From assembly GCF_017744655.1 (NCBI RefSeq), contig NZ_JAGIAW010000001.1, positions 310,001-374,000 of the forward strand: a stretch of 64,000 bases of DNA, written 5' to 3'. Below the pieces are notes generated by a model. That model was not told where the DNA came from and ran no database searches. It worked only from the letters and a program-made list of their open reading frames with translations. Shown piece after piece: positions 7,715-14,714 of the stretch (position 1 is the first letter of the stretch; every line of letters begins with the position of its first letter). The position numbers and the translations under genes were made by a program. The DNA comes from Devosia sp. (GTDB taxonomy: Bacteria > Pseudomonadota > Alphaproteobacteria > Rhizobiales > Devosiaceae).

Positions 7715-8833
7715 CTATCCCAAGAGGCTCGCAAAACTGAAGCTGGAGCCGGAATTGCTGGAGCTGCTGCCGGCGCTGAGCTGGTTGAACATTTCCAGGA
7801 GCTTGTTGGACGTCGAATAGTTGGCGACGGCGGCTTCGTAGAGCTGGTCGGACCAGCCGGCGGCCTGGCGTTCTTCGGCGCTGAGGGACGAGAAGGCCGA
7901 GATCACATTCTGGCTGAAGGCGGTGGGATCGCTCGACTGGGAGGCCGATTTAAGGCCGGCCATGAGCACCGAGCTCGACTTGGTGCGGAGCTGGGATTTG
8001 GCCGCGGCGACTTCCTGCGAGGTGAACTGGCCTTCCTTGTCGAGCACGATGGCTGACAGGGAGCGGCTGGAGAGGCCAGACAGGTCGACATAGCTCGGAC
8101 TGGTCGGCTTGAAGCTCGGGATGCGGCCCGTGGCGTGAATTTCCTCGTAGCGCTTGTCGAGGGCGGCTCGGGCATTGGTGGCAAGGGTCGCCATGGACTG
8201 ATCGAGCGTGCCGCGGGTTTCCACCAGCTTGATATAGGTGGCGACGGGATCGTCCTCGCCGGCGGAGGGCAGCTTCTTGGGATCGGTCTGCAATTGCTTG
8301 AGACCTTCGGTGACCGCGTCGCGCGAAGCCTTCCAGTCGGTGCTGGCCTTTTCCTCGGGGCCAAGGGCGTCGAGGAAGGCGGCGGCGGCATTGTAAAGGC
8401 CGGTATAGTTGCCTGTGACCTGCGCGATCGAATGCGGGCCGGCGAGGGCGGCTTCGAAGCGGCGCTGCATTTCGAGCATGGCGGCCTCGCTCTCGTCGGC
8501 CGAGAAGCTCTTGTCGCTGGCAATGGCGTAGATTTCGCGCGAGTCGAGGCTCGACAGGTCGAGCGCCAGTTCGCCGTTTTGCAAGGGCGATTTGCGGCCG
8601 GCGTCTTCGAGCAGTTTAGTCAGCTTGCTGCGGGCGTCGGCGATGACGCCTGCGAACGACTTCTCGGCCAGGGCGGCCTTGGCTGCATCCGAAAGCGTGA
8701 TGGACGTTGCCGCGGTTGAGGTGCTCGTCGTCGACGTCTTTGCGGACGTGGCGGAGCTGGCTGTCGTAGCGCTAGTCTGGCTCGACGTGGTGCTTGAATA
8801 GCCAGAGTAATAGGTGGCGGTTACGGCGACCAT
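7715..8833 (-). CDS. Ser/Thr-rich protein with internal duplication, function unknown
   Basis: 372 aa with no signal peptide or membrane segment. Residues 1-45 are a Ser/Thr/Ala tract; the last 20 are Ser-rich. Between them two repeats align: ~91-182 (LDLSSLDSREIYAIASDK...FSADE) and ~249-345 (VDLSGLSSRSLSAIVLDKE...FTSQE), each followed by a segment ending in a SLSAEER/ALGPEEK-...-W pattern. The D-K-x-x-x-F-(S/T)-x-x-E element resembles an EF-hand-like turn, but no family is claimed. AAGGAG before the ATG supports the start. It is monocistronic; surface or secreted location by a non-Sec route is possible but not shown. Confidence 0.7.
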   Translation of the reverse strand: MVAVTATYYSGYSSTTSSQTSATTASSATSAKTSTTSTSTAATSITLSDAAKAALAEKSFAGVIADARSKLTKLLEDAGRKSPLQNGELALDLSSLDSREIYAIASDKSFSADESEAAMLEMQRRFEAALAGPHSIAQVTGNYTGLYNAAAAFLDALGPEEKASTDWKASRDAVTEGLKQLQTDPKKLPSAGEDDPVATYIKLVETRGTLDQSMATLATNARAALDKRYEEIHATGRIPSFKPTSPSYVDLSGLSSRSLSAIVLDKEGQFTSQEVAAAKSQLRTKSSSVLMAGLKSASQSSDPTAFSQNVISAFSSLSAEERQAAGWSDQLYEAAVANYSTSNKLLEMFNQLSAGSSSSNSGSSFSFASLLG

Positions 8834-8975
8834 GGCGGTTCTCCTTGCTGCAAATAGTTAAGCAAGGGTTGTGCCGAGAATTTCTATAGGTTTTTCAATG
8901 GCGTGGCGGTGGTCAAATCGGTTGATCGGCAAGATTTGCCGGGCAGATTTGGTGCTAAGCCAATTGTGTAGGGAA

Positions 8976-9068
8976 AGAAAAGGCCCCACCCGAGGGGATG
9001 GGTGGGGCCAGGGGCCTACGGCAGAGCCGCTGACCTTGGAGGGGCGGGTACCACGTATGCCCGCCGTC
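8976..9068 (-). ncRNA. Small RNA unit 4 of the array (degenerate)
   Basis: Predicted from a promoter (-35 TTGTGC, 17 bp, -10 GATAGT) and a strong terminator hairpin (GGCCCCACCC/GGGTGGGGCC, 8982-9009, followed by TTTTCTTTC). Length ~93 nt. It lacks the exact CCUCCUCCC motif but contains CCCGCCCCUCC (9038-9048) beside a GGCGGG/CCCGCC stem. Its upstream TGCATGGCTGAC is identical to that of unit 2, so it appears to be a diverged member of the same family. The transcript ends are predictions. Confidence 0.5.
8982..9009 (-). terminator. Terminator of small RNA unit 4
   Basis: A 10-bp perfect stem GGCCCCACCC/GGGTGGGGCC with an 8-nt loop; minus-strand T-rich tail TTTTCTTTC. Confidence 0.8.
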
Positions 9069-9074
9069 GAAGGC

Positions 9075-9123
9075 ACTATCGCGCGGCTGCCTCTGCCGCA
9101 CAAACGCGCAATTGGAAGGTCAG
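9075..9123 (-). promoter_or_regulatory. Promoter and half-palindrome of small RNA unit 4
   Basis: On the minus strand: CTGACCTTCCAA (only the left half matches CTGACATGTCAG), 8 nt, TTGTGC, 17 bp, GATAGT. The spacing is identical to the other three units, which supports it despite a weak -10. Confidence 0.45.
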
Positions 9124-9145
9124 CCATGCAGATTTGCAGAATGGG

Positions 9146-9177
9146 CAAAAAAAGAGGCTCCAACCGAAGTTGGAGCC
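9146..9177 (-). terminator. Terminator of small RNA unit 3
   Basis: GGCTCCAAC-CGAA-GTTGGAGCC 9-bp stem with tetraloop; minus strand continues CTCTTTTTTT. The same hairpin occurs in unit 2. Confidence 0.88.
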
Positions 9178-9341
9178 TGATTGATAGGGCCGAAGCCAAA
9201 TCTAAGTATGGCCCGACGCAAGGGAGGAGGATTTGCGTCAGTCCGGGTGGGCCCTGATCGAGGGAGGAGGATACGATCAAAACCCGGTGCCGAGCGTCGC
9301 GGGTCCCAGGGAGGAGGAAAGGGAGCGGCGTCGCATCGACA
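9146..9341 (-). ncRNA. CcsR/cuckoo-like small RNA unit 3, three CCUCCUCCC motifs
   Basis: About 196 nt. From the 5' end the minus strand shows UCCUCCUCCC (9309-9318, weak stem UCCC/GGGA), UCCUCCUCCC in the loop of a UGAUCG/CGAUCA stem (9255-9279) and in the loop of a GACGCAA/UUGCGUC stem (9215-9239), then a 9-bp terminator. Loop-exposed CCUCCUCCC is the hallmark of alphaproteobacterial CcsR/'cuckoo' RNAs, which carry an anti-Shine-Dalgarno-like sequence. The 3' part (GGGCCGAAGCC block and terminator) is nearly identical to unit 2, showing duplication. Assignment is by motif and structure only. Confidence 0.72.
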
Positions 9342-9347
9342 GGTGTG

Positions 9348-9396
9348 AATATAGATTTTGACCTTTTGGTCAGCAATGCATTTCGCCACATGCCAG
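9348..9396 (-). promoter_or_regulatory. Promoter and upstream palindrome of small RNA unit 3
   Basis: Minus strand: CTGGCATGTGGC (diverged palindrome, 9385-9396), 8 nt, -35 TTGCTG (9371-9376), 17 bp, -10 TATATT (9348-9353). Predicted start near 9341. Confidence 0.65.
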
Positions 9397-9863
9397 CTAT
9401 GCATTAGGCACAGCGACAATGTGTCCAAAAATTGAGCAGCTTGTATGGAAGAGGGCGAGCGGAAGGGTAGATTGGTGGCTGGCCCGTGCGAATACGGGTT
9501 TGTGGCGAGCTGGGGCGGCGCACCCCCACCCTTGATCCCTCCCCACAAGGGGGAGGAGACGCAGGAGTTGAAATGTCAGGGGGCAGGAGATCGCCATGGG
9601 GCGCCTCGTGATTACCGATGCGCTGTTTGGAACGGAGGTTCCCGCTTTCGCGGGAATGACGCCGGGGAGGGCGGTGGCGCGCGACGAGAGTCAGATACCG
9701 ACCGGACTGCAAGCTGATTGCTATCTTCCGCCGTCAACCTCGGGCCTGACCCGAGGATGACGATCGGGGGAGGGGACGGCGTCGGTACGTGAAACGTGGT
9801 GCCGTCGTTCATCTTGGGAAAACTGGTGCGCGTTGAAGCGGCAGATGGCGCGCAGCCATTGGG
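9397..9863. other. Spacer between small RNA units with dispersed palindromes
   Basis: No protein gene is supported here. The stretch contains several short REP-like palindromes: CCCTCCCC...GGGGGAGG (9527-9553), TTCCCGC-TTTC-GCGGGAA with GTCATTC-type flank (9638-9661), and CCTCGGG-CCTGA-CCCGAGG followed by ATGACG (9738-9762). The small-RNA units were probably separated here by accumulation of these repeats. Confidence 0.6.
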
Positions 9864-9895
9864 CAAAAAAAGAGGCTCCAACCGAAGTTGGAGCC
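9864..9895 (-). terminator. Terminator of small RNA unit 2
   Basis: GGCTCCAAC-CGAA-GTTGGAGCC followed on the minus strand by CTCTTTTTTT; identical to the terminator of unit 3. Confidence 0.88.
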
Positions 9896-10053
9896 TGATG
9901 ACTGGGCCGAAGCCAAATCGAAAGTGGGGCAGAGGCAAGGGAGGAGGATATGCCATCTGCCATGAGCCTTGGGTCAGGGAGGAGGAAGACCCGCAACTCG
10001 GTGTCGCGATACGGGGTCCGAGGGAGGAGGAGTTCGGAGCGCGTCTCAGCGAC
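9864..10053 (-). ncRNA. CcsR/cuckoo-like small RNA unit 2, three CCUCCUCCC motifs
   Basis: About 190 nt. Three successive stem-loops each expose CCUCCUCCC: UCCGA/UCGGA (10017-10038), GGGUC/GACCC (9971-9992) and GGCA/UGCC (9933-9954). They are followed by the GGGCCGAAGCCAAATC-type block shared with unit 3 and a 9-bp terminator (9874-9895) with a T7 tail. Known CcsR RNAs are stress-induced and act on C1 metabolism and glutathione-related functions in Rhodobacter; whether that holds here is unknown. Confidence 0.75.
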
Positions 10054-10059
10054 ACGACC

Positions 10060-10108
10060 TATATGAACTCTACCAAGTTAGTCGGCAATCCCGGTACTGA
10101 CATGTCAG
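10060..10108 (-). promoter_or_regulatory. Promoter and perfect palindrome of small RNA unit 2
   Basis: Minus strand: CTGACATGTCAG (10097-10108), 8 nt, -35 TTGCCG (10083-10088), 17 bp, -10 CATATA (10060-10065). Upstream of the palindrome lies ATGCATGG, shared with unit 4. Confidence 0.65.
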
Positions 10109-10199
10109 CCATGCATTTTTGCAAGGGTGATGAAAAAATCACAAACGGCCGTGGCCGGGGAAGGTTCGGCGGGCAGGGTCTTCCAGAGGCTTTTGGACA

Positions 10200-10310
10200 A
10201 GAAAAAGGCTTCGCCCGAGGGGAGAGCGAAGCCTTAGAGGGTCGGGCCGAAGCCCGTAGGAGGGAACGCAGCGCGATGCAAGGGAGGAGGAGAAACATTC
10301 GCGCTGTGAT
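10200..10310 (-). ncRNA. CcsR/cuckoo-like small RNA unit 1, one CCUCCUCCC motif
   Basis: About 111 nt and the promoter-proximal unit of the array. A strong 7-bp stem CAGCGCG/CGCGCUG (10269-10306) almost at the 5' end exposes UCCUCCUCCC (10282-10291). It is followed by the GGGCCGAAGCC-like block and a terminator AAGGCTTCGC/GCGAAGCCTT (10205-10235) with a TTTTT tail. Single-motif units also occur in CcsR clusters. It is transcribed in the same direction as units 2-4. Confidence 0.7.
10202..10235 (-). terminator. Terminator of small RNA unit 1
   Basis: A 10-bp stem AAGGCTTCGC/GCGAAGCCTT with an 11-nt loop reading TCTCCCCTCGG on the minus strand; tail CTTTTTC. Confidence 0.85.
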
Positions 10311-10316
10311 GTGCTC

Positions 10317-10365
10317 GATATATGGGCGCGCTGCTTATTCGCCAACCAGGTATCTGACATGTCAG
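10317..10365 (-). promoter_or_regulatory. Promoter and perfect palindrome of small RNA unit 1
   Basis: Minus strand: CTGACATGTCAG (10354-10365), 8 nt, -35 TTGGCG (10340-10345), 17 bp, -10 TATATC (10317-10322). The palindrome centre is predicted near position -50 relative to the transcription start. Confidence 0.65.
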
Positions 10366-10457
10366 ATATGCGGTTCGCGCATGTCATGTGAAAATATATA
10401 ATGATTTCAATGCCAAGCGAAGAAGGTGCGGCCGGCTGACGCAGCCCATTTTATGGG

Positions 10458-10940
10458 CTATGGGCCGAAGGCAGATGCCAAAGAACTGCGCATGGTCATT
10501 CCGGTGGCGAAGATGACATCGTCGATTTGCCAAAGATTCTGGTCCTCGACGCTGGGCATCAGCACCAGTTGATCGGTGTAATTGGCATCCGGGGATTCGG
10601 AAAAGCTGTAGTTGATGTCCGCGAAGACCCGGTCGGCGGTCCTATAGGTCGTACCGATGGCGCAGCCATCGGCAAAATCGGGCCAACTGCGCCAGGGCAG
10701 GCCATCGCCGAGCGGTGGTTTTTCATCGGGCGCCTTGGCCTGGATCTGGGTATTCTTTGCTTCGGCCTCGGCGATGGCGAGGGTCAGGAAGGGTGTGAGG
10801 TCGTTTTCGACAAGTCCCATGTCGTCCGACAGGCTGGCCTTGCAGAAGAGTTCCCCGAGCTGTTCGGGGCTCGGCTGGCCGGCGGCGAGGGCCGGTATTG
10901 CTGCTAGGCAGAGAAAAAGGGTGAGCGGCAGTGTCCGCAT
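10458..10940 (-). CDS. Secreted protein of unknown function
   Basis: 160 aa. Signal peptide ~1-19 (LCLAAIPALAAG). The mature part begins SPEQLGELFCKASLSDDMG and contains WRSWPDFADGC and a C-terminal LWQIDDVIF segment. The distribution of residues (N-terminal helices, acidic middle, C-terminal W-x-I-D-D) resembles small NTF2-like periplasmic proteins, but no family is asserted. It is 27 bp downstream of the HAD gene and on the same strand, so co-transcription is likely. Its two cysteines could pair in the periplasm. Confidence 0.72.
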   Translation of the reverse strand: MRTLPLTLFLCLAAIPALAAGQPSPEQLGELFCKASLSDDMGLVENDLTPFLTLAIAEAEAKNTQIQAKAPDEKPPLGDGLPWRSWPDFADGCAIGTTYRTADRVFADINYSFSESPDANYTDQLVLMPSVEDQNLWQIDDVIFATGMTMRSSLASAFGP

Positions 10941-10967
10941 GGCTGTCCTCCTGGCTATGGCAGGAAG

Positions 10968-11675
10968 CTACACCGTGGCTTCGAATCTCGCGATGGCCGA
11001 TTCGAGCTCGCCGAGATGGGAGATTCGCGCATAGCGCGGGTGGTTTTCCGGCTCATCGGCGCGCTCATAGGACCAGGTGAGGTCGTGAGGGACGTAGACA
11101 GCATAGGCGCCGGCTTCGAGCGGCGGGAGAATGTCCGAGCGGAGGGAGTTGCCGGCCATGAGGGTGTGTTCGGCGCCTTCGGTGTGGCGGGCAAAGATGC
11201 GGCTGTAGGTTTGCGCGTTTTTGTCGCCGACGATTTCGATGGCGGCAAAGTAGTCGGCAAGGCCGGAGGCGGCGAGTTTGCGTTCCTGATCGAACATGTC
11301 GCCCTTGGTGACCAGTATCAGGCGGTAGCGATTTTGCAGGGATTCGAGGGCCTGATCGACATAGGGCAGGGTCTCGATGGGGTAGGTGAGGAGTTCGCGG
11401 CCGGCAGCGAGCAGTTCGGCGATGACGGTGCCGGGGACGCGGTGATCGGTAACTTCCAAGGCGGTTTCGACCATGGATAGGGCAAAACCCTTCATGCCGA
11501 AGCCGTAGAATTGCAGGTTTTTCGTCACCGAGGCGATCAGGCGGTCGGTGAGATCGGGCGCATCGGTGTAGTCCTTGAGGAGCTCAGTGAAGCGCTGCTC
11601 GGTCAGGCGGAAGAACTGCTCGTTTTGCCAGAGCGTGTCATCGGCATCGAGGGCGATGGTGGTGATGCGGGGCAT
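10968..11675 (-). CDS. HAD-superfamily hydrolase
   Basis: 235 aa phosphatase-type protein. Motif I LDADDTLWQ (nucleophile and acid Asp, ~residues 9-13), motif II VTKGD (~123), a lysine in the linker (IVGDKNAQTYSRIF) and motif IV AGNSLRSDILPPLEAG (~178-193). The N-terminal cap is helical. Substrate unknown; the closest functional class is YjjG/phosphoglycolate-phosphatase-like haloacid dehalogenases. ATG 11675 begins the conserved PRITTIALDADDT; the frame remains open upstream into a repeat, which is not part of the protein. Confidence 0.85.
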   Translation of the reverse strand: MPRITTIALDADDTLWQNEQFFRLTEQRFTELLKDYTDAPDLTDRLIASVTKNLQFYGFGMKGFALSMVETALEVTDHRVPGTVIAELLAAGRELLTYPIETLPYVDQALESLQNRYRLILVTKGDMFDQERKLAASGLADYFAAIEIVGDKNAQTYSRIFARHTEGAEHTLMAGNSLRSDILPPLEAGAYAVYVPHDLTWSYERADEPENHPRYARISHLGELESAIARFEATV

Positions 11676-11717
11676 TTGCTGACTCGCCGTTTGGGGCCAA
11701 ACATCCACATGTTCGAT

Positions 11718-11785
11718 GTCACCCCGGCGAAGGCCGGGGCCCATCTTGAGATCTCAGGCTGGGCCCCGGCCTTCGCCGGGGTGAC
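11718..11785. repeat. Perfect 26-bp inverted repeat
   Basis: GTCACCCCGGCGAAGGCC... (11718-11743) is matched exactly in reverse complement at 11760-11785 across a 16-bp spacer that itself contains GAGATCTC. Each arm also contains a smaller CCCCGGC/GCCGGGG hairpin. It sits between two same-strand genes (lsrB-like and HAD) and could work as a terminator or a mobile REP-type unit. Confidence 0.8.
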
Positions 11786-11822
11786 AGCCGGTGGAGGGGG
11801 GCGACCTGGTGTGGTGCGTGGC

Positions 11823-12716
11823 TTAGAAGCTCCACTCGCGGGCCTTCGAAACCAAGAAATCGCGGAAGACGCCGACGCGCTTGGAGTTCTTGAGGGCCGG
11901 CGGATAGACGAAATAGGCTTCGTAGGCCGGGAGCTCGACTTCGGCGAGGACCTGGGTGAGGCCGTCTTCTTTTTCGGTCACATAAGCCGGGAGCATGGCG
12001 ATGCCGATGCCGGCGCGGCAGGCCTGCATCATGCCATAGATGGCGTTGACCTTCAGGACGGCGCGGCGGGGGCTCGATTCCGAGCGGCCCATGCGTTCGA
12101 GGAAGTTGATGTCGCCGAGATAGGAGGGGACGGGTTCGCCGAAGCTGATGATGCGGTGATTGTCGAGGTCTTCCAGCGTCCTCGGCATGCCATGCTCATC
12201 GATGTAGTTGTTGCTGGCATAGAAGTGGTTGTGGACGGTGAAGAGCTTGCGCTGGATCATTTCCGACTGGTTCGGACGATGCAGGCGGATAGCCACGTCG
12301 GCTTCGCGCATGGCGAGGTCGAGTTCGGAGTCGTTGAGGCGGATTTCGAGCTGGATCAGTGGGTAGAGTTTCAGGAACTCGTCGAGCCGCGAGGATAGCC
12401 AGGTCGAGCCGATGCCGACGGTGGTTGTGACGATGAGCGGGCCAGTGGGTTCGTCCTGGCTCTCGGACATCTGCGTTTCGACCTGCTGCAACTCCCAATG
12501 CATGCGGTGCGCAGTACGGAAGAGCTGTTCGCCCACTTCGGTGAGGACCAGGCCGCGGGCGTGGCGGATGAAAAGTTTGAGGCCCAGGTCGTCTTCAAGC
12601 GCCGAAATCTGGCGGCTGACGGCGGATTGGCTCATGCCGAGCTTTTCAGCGGCATGGGTAAAACTGCCCGACTCTGCGGCGGTATGGAAAATCCGGAGCT
12701 TGTCCCAGTCGAGCAT
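11823..12716 (-). CDS. lsrB: LysR-family regulator, LsrB/VtlR type
   Basis: 297 aa. It begins MLDWDKLRIFHTAAESGSFT, as do rhizobial LsrB and Brucella/Agrobacterium VtlR, with the helix-turn-helix at ~17-40 (SFTHAAEKLGMSQSAVSRQI) and the effector domain from ~90. Further LsrB-like signatures are NHRIISFGEPVPSYL and DFLVSKAREW at the C-terminus. In relatives it controls AbcR small RNAs, redox functions and sugar uptake and influences host colonisation. The neighbouring trxB is consistent with an oxidative-stress role. It lies 1.5 kb from the small-RNA array, a suggestive but unproven link. Confidence 0.85.
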   Translation of the reverse strand: MLDWDKLRIFHTAAESGSFTHAAEKLGMSQSAVSRQISALEDDLGLKLFIRHARGLVLTEVGEQLFRTAHRMHWELQQVETQMSESQDEPTGPLIVTTTVGIGSTWLSSRLDEFLKLYPLIQLEIRLNDSELDLAMREADVAIRLHRPNQSEMIQRKLFTVHNHFYASNNYIDEHGMPRTLEDLDNHRIISFGEPVPSYLGDINFLERMGRSESSPRRAVLKVNAIYGMMQACRAGIGIAMLPAYVTEKEDGLTQVLAEVELPAYEAYFVYPPALKNSKRVGVFRDFLVSKAREWSF

Positions 12717-12831
12717 TTTTGACGCTTTCTCGTTAGTGGTCAGCCAGTCAGCCGAACGCTGCCCGACTTAGCGAAAAGTCGGGCAGGCATTATGACGATG
12801 TTCCACTTTTCACAGAACATAAAGTCGCAGC

Positions 12832-13782
12832 CTATTCTGCCGCTTCGGCAAGTTCGTGTTCGGCAAGATAGCGCTCGGCATCGAGCGCGGCCATGCAGCC
12901 CATGCCCGCCGCGGTGACGGCCTGGCGATAGACATCGTCGGTGACGTCGCCCGCGGCGAAGACGCCGGGAATATTGGTTTCGGTCGTGCCGGGCTTGACC
13001 TGCAAATAACCGCCGGCCTTCATGTCGAGCTTCCCCGAAAAGATCGAGGTGGCCGGCGCGTGGCCGATGGCGACAAAGACGCCGTCGATCTTCTGCTCAT
13101 AGGTGCGGCCGGTCGAATTGTCTTTCAGGGTTACCGCGTTGACCGAGGGTGGCATGGCGGAGCCGCCGACTTCGACGACTTCGGTGTGCCAGCGCACTTC
13201 GACCTTGGGGTGTTTGAAGAGGCGCTGCTGCAGGATGCGTTCGGCGCGGAACTCCCCGCGGCGATGCACCACGATCACCTTCTCGGCGAAATTGGTGAGG
13301 AAGAGGGCTTCTTCGACGGCCGTGTTGCCGCCGCCGACCACCAGCACTTCCTTGCCGCGATAGAAGAAGCCATCGCAGGTGGCGCAGGCGGAAACGCCAA
13401 AGCCCTGGAACTTCTGCTCGGACGGCAGACCAAGCCATTTGGCCTGGGCGCCGGTGGCGATGATCAGCGAATCCGCCGTGTAGGTATCGCCGCTGTCGCC
13501 GGTGAGTACAAAGGGACGGCGGTCGAAATCGACATGGGTGATGATGTCGTTGACCATCTTGGTGCCGACATGTTCGGCCTGGGCCTTCATCTGGTCCATG
13601 AGCCAGGGGCCCTGGATCACATCGGCAAAGCCGGGATAGTTCTCGACATCGGTGGTGATGGTGAGCTGGCCACCGGGCTGAAGGCCTTGAATCATCACGG
13701 GTTCGAGCATGGCGCGTGCGGCATAGATGGCGGCCGTGTAGCCAGCCGGACCGGAACCAATGATGATGACTTTCGCGTGCAT
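12832..13782 (-). CDS. trxB: Thioredoxin-disulfide reductase
   Basis: 316 aa; the NADPH-dependent FAD enzyme that reduces thioredoxin. FAD-binding GSGPAG (residues 9-14), the redox pair C133-A-T-C136 followed by DGFF, the NADPH motif GGGNTAVEEAL and a C-terminal FAD motif GVFAAGDV are all visible. The length is normal. ATG 13782 starts the conserved MHAKVIIIGSGPAGYTAA. It is directly upstream of the LsrB-like gene (116 bp) in the same direction, an arrangement also common in rhizobia. Confidence 0.95.
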   Translation of the reverse strand: MHAKVIIIGSGPAGYTAAIYAARAMLEPVMIQGLQPGGQLTITTDVENYPGFADVIQGPWLMDQMKAQAEHVGTKMVNDIITHVDFDRRPFVLTGDSGDTYTADSLIIATGAQAKWLGLPSEQKFQGFGVSACATCDGFFYRGKEVLVVGGGNTAVEEALFLTNFAEKVIVVHRRGEFRAERILQQRLFKHPKVEVRWHTEVVEVGGSAMPPSVNAVTLKDNSTGRTYEQKIDGVFVAIGHAPATSIFSGKLDMKAGGYLQVKPGTTETNIPGVFAAGDVTDDVYRQAVTAAGMGCMAALDAERYLAEHELAEAAE

Positions 13783-13867
13783 CGCGACGCCTCTTCGACA
13801 ATAAGGAAAATTCCCTCGGACCCTAATTAAGGGCCGAAGCGGATCGGTTTCAAGGCACTCATGACAA

Positions 13868-13887
13868 CGGGCCCCTGTCGGGGCCCG
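13868..13887. terminator. GC-rich hairpin between trxB and greA
   Basis: CGGGCCCC-TGTC-GGGGCCCG 8-bp stem located 53 bp after greA on its strand. There is no T-tract, so termination is only a possibility. Confidence 0.4.
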
Positions 13888-13939
13888 CGATTGTGCCGGA
13901 AAGACACAGGATATTGGGCCTATGCCCAAATTTTAGGCG

Positions 13940-14413
13940 TCAGATATACTTGATCTTGATGATCTCGTAGCTGCGCGCACCGCCGGGAGCAGCGACTTCG
14001 AACGAATCGCCCTCGGACTTGCCGATCATGGCGCGGGCAATCGGCGAGGAAATGGAGATGCGGCCAGCCGATGCGTCGGCTTCCGGATCGCCCACGACCT
14101 GATAGGTCTTCTCTTCTTCGGTGTCTTCATCGAGATAGGTCACGGTGGCGCCGAACTTGACCGAAGAGCCGGTGAGCTTGGAGACATCGATGATGTCGGC
14201 GAGCGCGAGAATGGTCTCGAGTTCCTTGATGCGGCCTTCGTTCAGGCTCTGCTGTTCCTTGGCGGCCGAATATTCAGCGTTTTCAGACAGATCACCATGG
14301 GCACGAGCTTCGGCAATGGCGTCGATGATGCGACGGCGTTCATTGGCGGTGCGGTGCTCGAATTCGGCAGTCAGGGTCTTGTGGCCCTGTACGGTCATCG
14401 GGATCTTGTCCAT
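13940..14413 (-). CDS. greA: Transcription elongation factor GreA
   Basis: 157 aa, normal length. It rescues backtracked RNA polymerase by inserting its N-terminal coiled coil (residues ~10-75) into the secondary channel and stimulating transcript cleavage. The acidic tip is preserved in [17 protein letters not shown] (~40-56, with D41 and E44-type residues), and the C-terminal domain shows [29 protein letters not shown] upstream of the ATG supports the start. It is transcribed divergently from the sugar dehydrogenase gene. Confidence 0.95.
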   Translation of the reverse strand: MDKIPMTVQGHKTLTAEFEHRTANERRRIIDAIAEARAHGDLSENAEYSAAKEQQSLNEGRIKELETILALADIIDVSKLTGSSVKFGATVTYLDEDTEEEKTYQVVGDPEADASAGRISISSPIARAMIGKSEGDSFEVAAPGGARSYEIIKIKYI

Positions 14414-14714
14414 GTCGTCTTGCCTCCAATGGGCTTCAGGCAAATGAATCCGGCGCGCCTTGGTCTTTCCCCCGGAAAGGCCGCCGCGCGCCATGATAGG
14501 TTGTGTTTTGGGGGCATCCTTGTGGATGCCATCCAGCATGGTGTTCCCCGCCAAACGCCGTTCGGCACACGCTTCACGATAAGTTTTGGGGGAGACGGGA
14601 GCCAACTTGCCCGCCCAACGCGTTGCGGTCAAGCGGGTGTGTTGGGAATGAGATATTCGCTTCTCCTGCCTGTTCAAGGGTGTGGTCAGCAAAAGTAGGG
14701 AAAGGCAGGTTTTC
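14414..14714. other. 301-bp divergent intergenic region, no gene seen
   Basis: The interval between greA (minus) and the sugar dehydrogenase gene (plus) has no convincing reading frame and no strong hairpin or repeat. Presumably it holds both promoters, but no clear -35/-10 pair was identified. Confidence 0.5.

Noticed and set aside
9038..9048. Reading of GGAGGGGCGGG as a ribosome binding site for a small gene
   Set aside because: No open frame follows on the plus strand, and the segment lies inside the predicted minus-strand small RNA unit 4.
9404..10055. Short frames on both strands in the small-RNA region
   Set aside because: They cross terminators, promoters and repeats, differ in frame from each other and show no conserved protein features; the region is better explained by RNA genes and repeats.
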